Shown: positions 15,401 to 24,014 of the stretch, one piece after another
How positions within the stretch are numbered: position 1 is the stretch's first letter
How the letters are laid out: each line of letters begins with the position of its first letter
Source: a virus
IMG/VR virus record: IMGVR_UViG_3300021057_000024
Location: 1-38,503 of that record
Length of the DNA: 38,503 nucleotides
Reading direction: 5' to 3' (one strand)
Program-made: the position numbers and the translations under genes
Notes under the pieces: generated by a model
Database searches by the model: none
What the model saw: the letters and a program-made list of their open reading frames with translations, nothing else
What the model was told of the DNA's origin: nothing

Positions 15401-16570
15401 CTTGGTTTGTGCGTTCTTCGACTTCTCGGCTGGCTGACTTGTCGCTGGCTCGGCGTCTGCCTCATCGGGGTTGATCTTCGCCTGCATGCGCTCGATTTTG
15501 GCAGCCTGGTTCTTCAGGTGGGCATCCTTCACCTGCTGGACATGATTGACCACATCGCGGCCGGATCGTAGAGCCATGCCGGTGCCGGCACCCACAATCT
15601 TGCCACCAACGAAGAAGCCGGCACCGGCTGTAAGTGTCGTCTGTGCGGTCTTCCAGAACTCTTCCGCCGCCCGCTCCAGCGTCGGCACTACTCCCGGTGC
15701 ATCTGCAACCGTGCCAGAGATGGCATCAGTGATAAGCCGTGTGATTGTCTGAGCTTCCGCCAGGGCGAGCTGCCCGAATTCAAACTTGATACCTTCCATG
15801 AGGAACTTGCCAAGATTGATGGCATGCTGCTCAAGCATCGACTTGGCGGCATTGATTGGGACCTTTGCTGCCTGACCGAATTGGACACCAGACAACGTGC
15901 CCTGAATGAGTCCGCTGATTGTGCTGGCTGCGGACGCGGCTTCATGCCCCATGCCACCACGTCGCCGATTCAGATACTCCTGACCGGTGATAATGTCTGC
16001 GGTCCACCCGGCAGCCGTAGCGCTTCCAGTCAATGCGCCAAAGGGCACCGCGACAACTGCGCCAACTCCAGTAGCAGCGGTGGCGCCACCGCCGATTGCA
16101 GCACCGGCCGTAAACGGAGCCAGGCTCGCTTCAAACATTGGCAGCGACTTCGTGGTTTCAACTGCGATGGCACTGAGCCAAGGCACCTGAGAATCTTTCA
16201 CGTATTGGTCCAAATCTGCGGACAAATGCGCTTGCTCGTCATCAGCAGCAATCTTCGCCTCTGCTTCTTCCAGCGTCATGTTGCCGGACCTTACAGCGTG
16301 CCCCAGAGCAGCATCACGGAAGGAATATTGACCTAGCTGGCGAGCCTCTTGAAGCTTCTGCCCGAATTCAATGACACCACGAAACGGATCGTCAGGCGTA
16401 CCTTTGCCCTGCGTTGGCTGGGTCGGCTCTGGCGCGTCCAGGGAAGAAAGCATTTCGTCGGCAAGGCTACCGCCACCACCGGAGACCGGCGCCATTTGAG
16501 GCTGCTGTGCCTGTCCGGCTGGCTGTTGCGGCTCCAGCGTCCCAAGCATTTCGTCAACGAAATCGCTCAT
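12467..16570 (-). CDS. large internal virion (ejection) protein, gp16-like position, 1367 aa
   Basis: The largest gene; by place, after two other internal virion genes and before the fibres, it is the equivalent of T7 gp16, which leaves the capsid with the DNA. The N-terminus holds two copies of a short motif (DEMLGTLEP and DEMLSSLDA), perhaps a packaging or binding tag. Residues ~145-195 are Ala/Gly-rich and hydrophobic. The region ~340-700 is highly charged and coiled-coil-like. The last ~400 residues look globular, with blocks such as GDGMVDRTASSSRDSQKVPA and ASWSLAFQKEGIQAMNR and a hydrophobic patch. I do not see a lytic transglycosylase signature. The start overlaps the upstream stop as ATGA. 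Confidence 0.75.
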   Translation of the reverse strand: MSDFVDEMLGTLEPQQPAGQAQQPQMAPVSGGGGSLADEMLSSLDAPEPTQPTQGKGTPDDPFRGVIEFGQKLQEARQLGQYSFRDAALGHAVRSGNMTLEEAEAKIAADDEQAHLSADLDQYVKDSQVPWLSAIAVETTKSLPMFEASLAPFTAGAAIGGGATAATGVGAVVAVPFGALTGSATAAGWTADIITGQEYLNRRRGGMGHEAASAASTISGLIQGTLSGVQFGQAAKVPINAAKSMLEQHAINLGKFLMEGIKFEFGQLALAEAQTITRLITDAISGTVADAPGVVPTLERAAEEFWKTAQTTLTAGAGFFVGGKIVGAGTGMALRSGRDVVNHVQQVKDAHLKNQAAKIERMQAKINPDEADAEPATSQPAEKSKNAQTKERRTAERLDKREAAEREVRRIFDAAKSLFTVDTPETKMQEANRVQRLLKRMVTNSDKLDDAMKTRLLSRVIEIDSVSDLLREGDRFIEDQRGREHANEVKAAEKKLYGAIESGQQKDKKAKLPAPVQQSLKWYKEFFTEPEPTNTGRKSEPGAGDMGEQKPKGEPAAKGEPGADKMNEPTAAESRQKSETKDLALKKALDYIDKGIEEERKKLEQQIDKLESGELSELFTQPAELAEKKRIAMQAVQYWSGNLDPKKVLELAGEIEAMVKEGKSDFFERKQAESENLLTARAEVVEAVQGIKPVTPSIEKSTPKQIGAFGKVLHSLTKTSTSLWDELLQDVPADERQKLVAKHLDFTDVENREAKIVIDASQKIHKLYVEAAGSIKEARRVIQKGDDPRNRVEIQYTDTTGNSAVEMHRPVDLAYLYMAMDDPGAVPGLTHGNKYTLEGMVEDGHTSTQEAIRDALSKFEGGKLLQLADAVKDAYRWFAPQVGNHYLKEYGVALPMDDNYSGQIQHRHLERIKSAGDLMEDVHNFARRSLDPGSTKLRTNSKLPVKPYNPFQQLERHVSDMAFWIANSEKARELSFIFSDSSKDGLRDIIQHKRGEEYTGLIDSRIAFQFHLKPGLMDIGDGPFRNVKGNMATGLLYARIDQGPKQLTSILATLSTSTPAEFIDGFVGAFDKKRMDEYLSRSELYRDRQDQIRAQVQNVTKQPDFGDIITAGNKLTINQFFGIPMVKWGDGVGAAIGGFIEFNRVLKSGGTMEEAVLAGDGMVDRTASSSRDSQKVPAEMKGGIASWSLAFQKEGIQAMNRESGAIRDFLVHKDDKHLARMARTIVSIHLAQTIFQTLNNMPAFVVGDEKEQEQAALRIGGAAIGGSFAQLPLIGWDVMAGALSGFKGEQEPRTVIGGLAGDSAKLVKRTWNLVKKSATGDEITFEDWAKEFKSMAAVASVASGLPFWGLFKYADLGRKVVEKGQEQ

Positions 16571-18444
16571 TCAAGATTCCCCGCTCTGAAGCGCGTAACG
16601 GCATTCCTGATGAAGTTGGCGCGGAAAGCATCTTTCTTCTCCTGCGGCAACTTCTGGTAGCTCTGAGCTTCCAGCACGCGTGGTAGATTCGTGTAGAGAT
16701 ACGACTCAAGAAAGGCATGCTCACTGGCGTCCCGGGTCAACGTCTTAAGCATGCCGACGCTGGACTTCATCACATTGAGACGCCCCACTTCCGACGTCAC
16801 CAGTTGCCCAAATTGTGTCTGCAGCTCAGCGGCTTTTACCTTCTTCTCCTTGTCGGTCAAAGGCACCAAACGCTTGCCGCCTGTCGGAATCATTCCCAAG
16901 AACTTGTCATCAACGGTTTTGGTTCCACCAGAAACCAAGTTCATTTGGGCCTTCACCTGGTTCATGCGGGTGCCATATTCCTTGCTCGTGATGGCACCAG
17001 TGGCAACCGCATCATCCAACACTTGGACCGCATTTCGCGCGACCTTCTCCATCGCCAATTGCTGCTCCGGACCGGAGCCCTGCCCCAGTACACGCTGAGA
17101 AGCTGTTAGGAAGTTGGTCCAACGGCCGTTGAACTCTTCAACGATCTTGCCTTCTTCCACACGCTTGGTGCGGTCTTCTTGCCCCTGCTGGAAACGGATG
17201 ATTGACATAGCCATGCCCTGAATGGCACGAGCCTCACCACGCCTAGAGCGCTCGATGGATTCAAGAGCGCGCTGAGCAGACGTTTCCTTCTCGGCGCCAC
17301 CGACCAGCTCAGACAATTCTTGCTTGAGCGCCAAGACTTTCGCTTTGCGGATGGTCTCGTTGGGCTCACGCTCCGCGAGTTTGATTTGCTGACCAACCGC
17401 TCGCGCCTGGTCCTTTATCTGTTTGTCGATCCGCGACATCGCAATGGGGTCGCTCTGCGCATCATCGAGCGCAAGGCGCATAATCTTCGCATCCGCCACC
17501 TTGATGAAGCCATCGGTCTGGATGTTCGTGGTGATTTGCTTCTCGAAGTGCGTGCGAGCAGTCTGAATCTCACCGACGAAAGTCTTGTGATCTTTCGATT
17601 CAAGAGGGATGCCAAACTTGTGCGGCGTCTTTGCAATCTCTTCCAAGAAGCCGAGCTGATTTAAACCATCCTCACTGACTGGAATCTGAGCGAGTAAATG
17701 GTCTTTGAATTGGCGCGCGGCCTCGTGGTTCAGATTGATTTGCTTGGTCGCAACTTGATCCGAATGAGCTTGAGTAACCGCAGATTCCCGCATCGTGGTG
17801 TAGATGCCGTTCGTGTTCTCCAGTTGTTGCCGGAAGGTGGTCAACTGCTCGACGAACGATCCGGAGAGGTTGTCGATTTTCTGAGAGAGCTGCTCTGGCA
17901 GCAGGGACAACCGACGATTCAGATTGTCATTGACGGTCTGCGTTGCCCATGAACGCAAAGACTCCACCGCTGCGGATTCTTTCTGACGCTGTGCCGGCAT
18001 CAGCATACGCAAGCGGAGCGGATCGCCGCCATACTTCTGCTGAAACTCTTCGCGCATCTGGGGCGACTTGGTTTGAAATTCCTTGACAGCCTCAAAGGGA
18101 TTTTCTTTGTGGCGGGACTGCAAATCTGCCACGACCCCAGCCACCCGGTCATGCTCATCGAGCAAATCAAATTGAACCTGCAAGCGCCTTTGCTCGTCTT
18201 CTTCGAGCTTCTTCTGACGCGCGTTGTAGAAGTTCTGTTGCTGTGCATAGAAGAACGAGCCACGAGCAGCGTTGAAGCTTTGCTCGGCTTGACGGAACTG
18301 CCCAATGGCAGCGGCTGTTTCCGCCTCACGCATCCGATCAATCGACTGCGCAGCAATTTCCGCGCCCTTACCTGCGCTTGGATCTACTCCAGGCGTACCG
18401 ACAACCGGCGAAGCGATTTGTCCCTGATTGTACCGTGGCGGCAT
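16567..18444 (-). CDS. internal virion protein, gp15-like, 625 aa
   Basis: A long, soluble, almost entirely helical protein rich in Gln, Glu and Lys, with coiled-coil stretches (REAETAAAIGQFRQAEQSFN, KKLEEDEQRRLQVQFDLLD). No enzyme motif is visible. Its size, composition and place between the 217-aa and 1367-aa genes fit the T7 gp15 class of core or ejection proteins. It starts at ATG 18444 with GAGGTG upstream and ends in an ATGA overlap with the large ejection protein gene. Confidence 0.72.
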   Translation of the reverse strand: MPPRYNQGQIASPVVGTPGVDPSAGKGAEIAAQSIDRMREAETAAAIGQFRQAEQSFNAARGSFFYAQQQNFYNARQKKLEEDEQRRLQVQFDLLDEHDRVAGVVADLQSRHKENPFEAVKEFQTKSPQMREEFQQKYGGDPLRLRMLMPAQRQKESAAVESLRSWATQTVNDNLNRRLSLLPEQLSQKIDNLSGSFVEQLTTFRQQLENTNGIYTTMRESAVTQAHSDQVATKQINLNHEAARQFKDHLLAQIPVSEDGLNQLGFLEEIAKTPHKFGIPLESKDHKTFVGEIQTARTHFEKQITTNIQTDGFIKVADAKIMRLALDDAQSDPIAMSRIDKQIKDQARAVGQQIKLAEREPNETIRKAKVLALKQELSELVGGAEKETSAQRALESIERSRRGEARAIQGMAMSIIRFQQGQEDRTKRVEEGKIVEEFNGRWTNFLTASQRVLGQGSGPEQQLAMEKVARNAVQVLDDAVATGAITSKEYGTRMNQVKAQMNLVSGGTKTVDDKFLGMIPTGGKRLVPLTDKEKKVKAAELQTQFGQLVTSEVGRLNVMKSSVGMLKTLTRDASEHAFLESYLYTNLPRVLEAQSYQKLPQEKKDAFRANFIRNAVTRFRAGNLE

Positions 18445-18459
18445 CTTTCACCTCGCTGA

Positions 18460-19101
18460 CTATGGCACCATCTGTGGAGCGTATGCAGGAGCAGCACCGA
18501 AGCCACCACCACCACGGAATGGACCACCTTTACCGAACAAGGCTCCACCGCCCTGGACCAGAGCACCAGCCCCGGCAAATCCTGCTTGCGCAGCGCCCTG
18601 GCTCAACTGCCAAGCCTGCATCTGTGCGTTGTACTTGGAAGTCAATCCTTGCGCAACTCCAGCGAAAGCGGCCGCTGAACCTTGCCGCAGCATCTGCAAG
18701 CCTTGCATTTCGTAGAGGTTGGAGACCTCTCGCCCGCGCGTGCGGATCGCATCTGCGGACTGAGCACCCAAGGCTCTCGTCTCTTCCAACACTCCCAGCG
18801 GCGAGCCGGCCAGCGTGATACCAGAGCTGGCAAACCGAAGCGCTTGCTCTTCTCTGAAAGCTTTCGTCTGGCGCTCCAACTGCGCGGCTTCAACAAGCGA
18901 CTGTTCGTAAGCCAGACCGGCTTGCCGCCCAAGCATAGCGGCCTCGTCGCGATAGGCGCCTTGCTGCTCCTGCCCAGCGATCTGGTACATCAATGCAGAG
19001 AGACCGCCACCGCTTGCCACGGATTTGGCACCGCGCATACCGCCGATCATCCCCATGAGACCGCCCGCCCCACCGATAAGTCCTGTAAGCGCTGCCGTCA
19101 T
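18460..19101 (-). CDS. internal virion protein, gp14-like, 213 aa
   Basis: An Ala/Gly/Gln-rich protein with a glycine-zipper hydrophobic N-terminus (LTGLIGGAGGLMGMIGG). A long helix follows (EQSLVEAAQLERQTKAFREE), then the conserved-looking FASSGITLAGSPLGVLEETRALG motif near 87-109. The Gly-rich tail ends the protein. The motif and layout are typical of gp14-like internal core proteins of podoviruses, which join the core and enter the outer membrane on ejection. I chose ATG 19101 over TTG 19113 because it overlaps the upstream stop as ATGA. Confidence 0.75.
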   Translation of the reverse strand: MTAALTGLIGGAGGLMGMIGGMRGAKSVASGGGLSALMYQIAGQEQQGAYRDEAAMLGRQAGLAYEQSLVEAAQLERQTKAFREEQALRFASSGITLAGSPLGVLEETRALGAQSADAIRTRGREVSNLYEMQGLQMLRQGSAAAFAGVAQGLTSKYNAQMQAWQLSQGAAQAGFAGAGALVQGGGALFGKGGPFRGGGGFGAAPAYAPQMVP

Positions 19102-19535
19102 ACGAGCCCCCAAATCAACATGCTACGACCGTCCATAGTATATGACCGAAGCGTCCCCTCGTAAACAAATCCGAGATGGCTGAGCCACCGTTTTGAGACT
19201 TCGGTGTCATCACCCCAACACTGGACGCGATGATATTTCGACTTCAAATCTTGGACCCACCACTTCGCATCAGTCAGGTATTCCCTGAGATATTCCTTCG
19301 TGTAGATCGAAGGATAGATGAACAACTCGGCGACACCAGGCGCGGTGTCATACCAGCCGCCAATGTAAATGATGCGACCATCGACGATGTGAGAACCGCA
19401 CTGCTCACGCTGGCCCAGCCCGGACATCATTGGAAGCATGTTGCGGAACTGCTGCAAGTCTTCGGGATTGCACTGGAAGATGTCGGCGTGCCCTTCACGA
19501 AATGGCTTGCAAATTACTTCTCTCAGTTTTCTCAT
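19098..19535 (-). CDS. internal virion protein A, gp13-like (DUF2833, GNAT-like fold)
   Basis: A 145-residue protein resembling T7 gp13. It has a GNAT-like chain with strands (GRIIYIGGWYDTAPGVAELF near 55-74) and the C-terminal GDDTEVSKRWLSHLGFVYEGTLRSY block, where acetyltransferases have their last helix and strand. The classical acetyl-CoA loop (Q/RxxGxG/A) is not evident, so enzyme activity is doubtful; family members are thought to act in virion assembly. It overlaps both neighbours by ATGA-type junctions (872-aa nozzle upstream, gp14-like downstream). Confidence 0.78.
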   Translation of the reverse strand: MRKLREVICKPFREGHADIFQCNPEDLQQFRNMLPMMSGLGQREQCGSHIVDGRIIYIGGWYDTAPGVAELFIYPSIYTKEYLREYLTDAKWWVQDLKSKYHRVQCWGDDTEVSKRWLSHLGFVYEGTLRSYTMDGRSMLIWGLV

Positions 19536-22150
19536 GCCGGGTCTGCCGTCTCCACCATTATGTCAAGGCTCAGCAGGGTCTGCGGTGACGGGATGTCTTG
19601 AATCAGCACCACCTGCTTCTTAGAACGATGCCAGCTATCCGGCGGCCGAATCGGATCAGGCACGCCTCTAAACAACGGCGTCGGTCGATCCGTTGGGTCC
19701 GTGACTTTCTTGAACACGACCGCTTCACAATTCCACGGCGTGGTGCCAATCTTGGCTCCAATGGTGTTGTGGAACCGTGGCAGCACTTCGCGGATTTTCC
19801 GGATTTTCGCTTGAGCCGATCCGCGCTCACCGGCAACGTCGAGGTTAAGCGTTGAGGCAAAGCCGGGACTGAAGTAGCCCACGTGCGCCTTGCTGCTCTG
19901 TGATGGCAGTTGCATTGAGCCATCCGATTGCACCGTGGCCTTACCGCCAGGAGCTCCATCAACCTGGATGGTGAGTTCTTCACCGACCAGGTGCAGCAAG
20001 CCATAGACCTTATCCGTGGTGAGAAGCCACGAACCGGCCGCAATGGCGCTGGTGGTATCGAAACTGGATAGGACTTCTGCGCTTGCTTCGGTCGTACTGG
20101 AAATGCCAGTGATTCTGGCCCGTCCTCCACCACCGCCCTGCAAGTCATACTTTTTCCAGATTTCCTTGCCGATCATGGAAGTGTCAAAGAAGGCGGCACT
20201 TGCCGTGATGAAGATGGCTCCAGATGTACCCGATGGTGTCATCGAGATTGTGCTGGACAACGCGCTACCATCGTAGGTGACGGCGCTGTCAACGTGAATG
20301 GAGTCCTTCAGTTGCTCGAAGCTGGCGGATTGGTACCGCGCCTCGTCGGCTGCCTGCTGCCCTTGACCAGTAAAGAAATCATCCGGCTCAACAAAGCGGA
20401 CCGGCGCTGTCATGTACTCAACTGCGCGATAAGTGCGGTTACCAACCTGCCGCTCAACCACCATCCAGAGCACTGGGTCTTCGTTGATGCGGGGCTCCAC
20501 GGCAATTGAGAGCACCTTGGCACGATTGAAGTTGGCACCATCGACGATTGACTCACCGCCAATAAAATGCCGGTGCCAACCAAAAATACTTTCAACTTCA
20601 TTGAACGTCAGACCGAGCAGCACGCCGTCTTCACGCAAGACCCAAAGAACGTTTGAGAAGCCGCGTTGCTGAGCCATCACATCGAACCGCGACAAGCCCA
20701 AGTGCGCGGCGGCAATGTTCTGGTCACCAGTTACAAAGTCATCGGACTGGATGGAAAACAAGAAGCTAATCACGTGGCGACCGGTCGTGTCTGTGTAAAA
20801 CAATGTTTGACCGTTAGAAAACGGCTGGACGCTCGATGCTCCAACGTTGTTGATTGGCTTACATTGGACGCTTGACGGGCTGATCGGATCGTCGATAGTG
20901 TCTCCGTGGATTCTCCGGACAGAAGACACCGCCCCGATGATTACAGTCTTGTTCGTGTTGCACAGCCACTGAATGGAATCCATCTTGTCAAAGATGGGAC
21001 CCAGCGTAAACCGGAGCGCATCCGTCGCATTGGCGCCGGTCGTAAAATCATCAAATCTGGTGGCGCCGGTTGTCGAGTCAGGCGCTCGGCTGAACTCCAA
21101 GCTAGACGGGTTGGCAATCGTGTTGGCGTACACCGCCCGGGTCGAGTCGATGAAGCAGATCGTCTTGGGGCAATTGTTGGACTTCATGACCATTCCAACG
21201 CTAGCCGTTTCAACACCAAACCCGACCGTACTGACCGCCACGCCAGCCAGGGTTTTCAGCGTGAAAGTCGTGCCAGCCGGCACACTGTTAATCAGATAGT
21301 GCTGGTCGTTTAGCGTTGGCCAGGTTCCACCCGCCATGCCGTGAACGACTACTTCATCATTGACGACAAAGCCATGCGCAACACTTGTTGTAAAAACACC
21401 GGGGTTGGCTTCAGTAGCGCTAGAAATAACCCACTGGTCAAACGGATCGTTCGTCCGGACGAAGTGAGCAATCGTCCAATTCGTGTGCCCGGTGCGCGTC
21501 AGCTTATGCGGAGCATACCACTGGTGCGTGATGTAGATGGTATCGGCGCTTTGCTTGACGTGCAGGTCAAAGATGTGAATCTCTTGATACGGAGTGTTGA
21601 TGCTGTAGACACTGTTGATGGTGCCGCCAGAAACGTATGTGTCGAACGTGGTGGTATCGATGTTGTCACCGAAAACGTTCTTCAGCGTGAAGTCATTAGC
21701 GTTGGCGTTGGCCACAGTGAAGAACTGCCCGTTGAGCTGCTTCATGCCAGCGATGCCGTCAATGTAGACTTCATCGCCGTTTGCATAACCGTGAGCCGTC
21801 GACGAGATCACGCCCGGACTAGCCTTCGTGATGCCCGTGATGTTCTTCGTGGTCGCGTTCAAGACCTGACCGAAGCTGCGGAACACGCGCATCTTCTTGT
21901 CGGTCAGGCAAATGACATAGGTGTCCTGGTCGCTGAACGTGAACGAAATCAATCGGGCGATTTTCAGGCTCTGCGTTGGGGCTACGTGCTTGTTCCCATT
22001 GCGGAAGTGTAAGCCGCCTTGGGGGAGCACGATGTAGTTTTGGACGCGCTCATTGCCACGCTGGTACAAGGGTAGGTCCAGGCGCGCATAGAGATCGGGT
22101 GAAACCTCACCACCGGAAACGTTGAGCAGTACGGTGTTACCGAGTCCCAT
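19532..22150 (-). CDS. tail tubular protein B / nozzle, gp12-like, 872 aa
   Basis: A large beta-rich protein expected to form the distal hexameric nozzle of the short tail. The N-terminus (GEVSPDLYARLDLPLYQRGN, then PQGGLHFRNGNKHVAPTQ) is typical of podovirus nozzle proteins. Repeated blocks such as GVISSTAHGYANGDEVYIDG and GVFTTSVAHGFVVNDEVVVH show internally duplicated beta domains, about 120 residues apart. It follows the gp11-like gene with a one-base overlap and precedes the gp13-like gene, exactly the T7-like order. No signal peptide is seen. Confidence 0.85.
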   Translation of the reverse strand: MGLGNTVLLNVSGGEVSPDLYARLDLPLYQRGNERVQNYIVLPQGGLHFRNGNKHVAPTQSLKIARLISFTFSDQDTYVICLTDKKMRVFRSFGQVLNATTKNITGITKASPGVISSTAHGYANGDEVYIDGIAGMKQLNGQFFTVANANANDFTLKNVFGDNIDTTTFDTYVSGGTINSVYSINTPYQEIHIFDLHVKQSADTIYITHQWYAPHKLTRTGHTNWTIAHFVRTNDPFDQWVISSATEANPGVFTTSVAHGFVVNDEVVVHGMAGGTWPTLNDQHYLINSVPAGTTFTLKTLAGVAVSTVGFGVETASVGMVMKSNNCPKTICFIDSTRAVYANTIANPSSLEFSRAPDSTTGATRFDDFTTGANATDALRFTLGPIFDKMDSIQWLCNTNKTVIIGAVSSVRRIHGDTIDDPISPSSVQCKPINNVGASSVQPFSNGQTLFYTDTTGRHVISFLFSIQSDDFVTGDQNIAAAHLGLSRFDVMAQQRGFSNVLWVLREDGVLLGLTFNEVESIFGWHRHFIGGESIVDGANFNRAKVLSIAVEPRINEDPVLWMVVERQVGNRTYRAVEYMTAPVRFVEPDDFFTGQGQQAADEARYQSASFEQLKDSIHVDSAVTYDGSALSSTISMTPSGTSGAIFITASAAFFDTSMIGKEIWKKYDLQGGGGGRARITGISSTTEASAEVLSSFDTTSAIAAGSWLLTTDKVYGLLHLVGEELTIQVDGAPGGKATVQSDGSMQLPSQSSKAHVGYFSPGFASTLNLDVAGERGSAQAKIRKIREVLPRFHNTIGAKIGTTPWNCEAVVFKKVTDPTDRPTPLFRGVPDPIRPPDSWHRSKKQVVLIQDIPSPQTLLSLDIMVETADPA

Positions 22151-22791
22151 TAGTAGTATCCCTGCACATTGGTAAAGGAACCACCGAACTGCGCCTGGTT
22201 CCGCGCGTTCTGCGTGTACGACTCAAGATGTCGCTGAATGCTTTGCTCCGATCCGTCGACGCCAAAAGCATCCTTCAGAGTCTCGGCTAGCAGCTCATTG
22301 ACGATTTCGACATGCTTCTCACGACCGGTGATGCCTTTCACTGCATCAAGCGCCATCCAGAGAGCAAGGGCTTTCAGCGCCAGCGGGTCCCAATGAGAGA
22401 GCACCTCCACGTCTGCCGCGAAACCGATCTTCAGCTTGGACTCACCGCCATTATCCAGAGCAATTACACGGCGATTATCCGGTGCCGGCTGATAGAGAAG
22501 CCGAAATTTCAGCGTGTCATATTCCGGGTCCTGAACCCAGAGCAGCCGTAGGAATGATTCTGGCAAAGCGTATGCATCGCTGTACCCAAACTTCGGCGGG
22601 GTGGTTTTATCAACCTCATCCCAAACTTCACCGAAGTTCCAAGGATATATGCGCTGGACCTCTCGCCGACACTGGTCAAAGATTTCGACGAAATGCTTGC
22701 CCGCGTCCGTGTCCGGTGAGTCCGGATTGGAGATCGGTCTCTCCCCGATGAAGCGCAGTCCCCGATTGATGACAGTTACTTTGTCGGTCAT
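22150..22791 (-). CDS. tail tubular protein A / gatekeeper, gp11-like, 213 aa
   Basis: A helical adaptor that joins portal to tail tube. The family pattern is seen at the start (INRGLRFIGERPISNPDSPD, then DQCRREVQRIYPWNF) and in the central AYALPESFLRLLWVQDPEY. The C-terminus is a glutamine-rich helix plus short tail. Length is close to T7 gp11 (~200 aa). It stands at the head of the tail genes directly after a terminator and a candidate promoter (22824-22852). GGGATG lies upstream of its ATG. Confidence 0.85.
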   Translation of the reverse strand: MTDKVTVINRGLRFIGERPISNPDSPDTDAGKHFVEIFDQCRREVQRIYPWNFGEVWDEVDKTTPPKFGYSDAYALPESFLRLLWVQDPEYDTLKFRLLYQPAPDNRRVIALDNGGESKLKIGFAADVEVLSHWDPLALKALALWMALDAVKGITGREKHVEIVNELLAETLKDAFGVDGSEQSIQRHLESYTQNARNQAQFGGSFTNVQGYY

Positions 22792-22823
22792 TCACTACAT
22801 CCCATCGTACTATGATAGTTCGT

Positions 22824-22852
22824 AGTATAAAGAAACCGCCCGCTCTTTGCAA
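22824..22852 (-). promoter_or_regulatory. sigma70-like promoter for tail genes, overlapping the terminator
   Basis: Minus strand: TTGCAA (22847-22852), a 17-base spacer and TATACT (22824-22829), 33 bases before the gp11-like ATG. The -35 lies in the loop of the preceding terminator hairpin. An imperfect palindrome (TACTACGAAC/TATCATAGTA) follows the -10. Confidence 0.5.
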
Positions 22853-22862
22853 AGCGGGCGGT
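22827..22862 (-). terminator. rho-independent terminator after the head-protein genes
   Basis: A 10-bp perfect GC-rich stem (22835-22844 with 22853-22862), an 8-base loop and, on the minus strand, TTTCTTTATA directly after it. It lies 27 bases downstream of the 371-aa gene stop, so it ends the head transcript before the tail genes. Confidence 0.85.
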
Positions 22863-22888
22863 CGAATCTCTCAGCTCTTCCAGGGACT

Positions 22889-24004
22889 TTAGTTCGCCTC
22901 GCCCGCAATTTTCATAACGTCAAGCACGTTGGCGCTTACGTTCAAATTCGTTACGGCGAACCCGGCTTGAATGTTAGTACCGTTCCCGGGCAACGTCGCA
23001 CTGATCGTTTGGACCAAAACGTTGTTGATGTAAAACTTGGCGTCGTTCGAACCCGCCCCACCATCTCCGAGCTTGATCACAAAGTTGACTAAATTAGCCG
23101 TGTCTAGCGCAATACCAGTATCAGCCACCGTCTGAGTAGCCCCATTGAAAGTAACAGCTTTCCATGTCGCGTCACCGACACTGGTGTCAAATCTGAACGC
23201 AGCCCCCGACAGTGCAGAAGTCCCAGGTGTGGCTGTACCAGTCCAAGATGAGCCATTAGTCCATCCAAGCCAATATCTAACATCGGTACTAGATGCTGCC
23301 CGCGCTCTGATAAGCAAAGCCGGACCATAACCTCTGTGTCGCCATGTACTGGCTTGAATCCCGTTGCAATTATTGGTGGCAGTAGTACCCGTGGTGTACT
23401 TGATAATGTGGCTATCATTCACCTGACCAGCCGCGACGGTGCCGCTTGTACTGGTTATCGTAAGCGCCGGGAAACCGAGCGCCGTAAAGGTGGTAGCGCC
23501 ATTGGTGCCAATGTAATATTGACCCGAAACCTTATCGACCTGGTAGGTGAAGCCGTTTAGCGGAGTTAGCCCGCCTGCCGCAGCGGCAGCCGAAGCCCAA
23601 TTGGTACCATCGCTGGTGAGCACATTGCCGGAGGCTCCGGCCGCAGGAAGCGTCCCGCCCTGCGCTCCTTGAGCGTTTGTACCGCCGCCATAATATCCAG
23701 CAGCCACACTCGGCTGAACTGCAAACAACAAAGCGATGAGCCACGCAAGCATGTTGTAAGCAATGATGTTCAAATTGCCAGGCGCACTGAGAAGGATGCG
23801 CAACGTGTTGATCGGCTTGTCCATCTTCTCGATGGATAACGACTTTTGCGGTGCGATCTTCGCGAGGCTGGAGGTCGGCTTTTGCTCTGTGTAGCTGGGG
23901 AAAATATCGCCAGGCGTCAGATTCTCAATGATGACAGTGTTGCAATCCTGTCCCAAATCAATCTCAGTCTCGCCAGCCGTGAAGTTTTGAAAACGTGAAA
24001 ACAT
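22889..24004 (-). CDS. head-associated or lectin-like protein with internal signal-peptide-like segment, 371 aa
   Basis: Three parts are visible. Residues 1-~82 match the mature part of the next gene upstream (TEIDLGQDCNTVIIENL versus AEIDLGVPCTTVCFFVE, both closing with an NxNIIAY/NVNVVAW end). Residues ~84-101 (MLAWLIALLFAVQPSVAA/G) look like a complete signal peptide beginning with its own Met. Residues ~110-371 start with a Gly/Ala linker and form a beta-sandwich-like domain (GGTLPAAGASGNVLTSDGTN; YYIGTNGATTF; VNFVIKLGDGG; AKFYINNVLVQT). The last part resembles carbohydrate-binding or decoration domains. The protein reads as two genes fused. Its place between capsid and tail genes suggests a head fibre or decoration protein. 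Confidence 0.65.
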   Translation of the reverse strand: MFSRFQNFTAGETEIDLGQDCNTVIIENLTPGDIFPSYTEQKPTSSLAKIAPQKSLSIEKMDKPINTLRILLSAPGNLNIIAYNMLAWLIALLFAVQPSVAAGYYGGGTNAQGAQGGTLPAAGASGNVLTSDGTNWASAAAAAGGLTPLNGFTYQVDKVSGQYYIGTNGATTFTALGFPALTITSTSGTVAAGQVNDSHIIKYTTGTTATNNCNGIQASTWRHRGYGPALLIRARAASSTDVRYWLGWTNGSSWTGTATPGTSALSGAAFRFDTSVGDATWKAVTFNGATQTVADTGIALDTANLVNFVIKLGDGGAGSNDAKFYINNVLVQTISATLPGNGTNIQAGFAVTNLNVSANVLDVMKIAGEAN

Positions 24005-24014
24005 ACCGGTCTCC

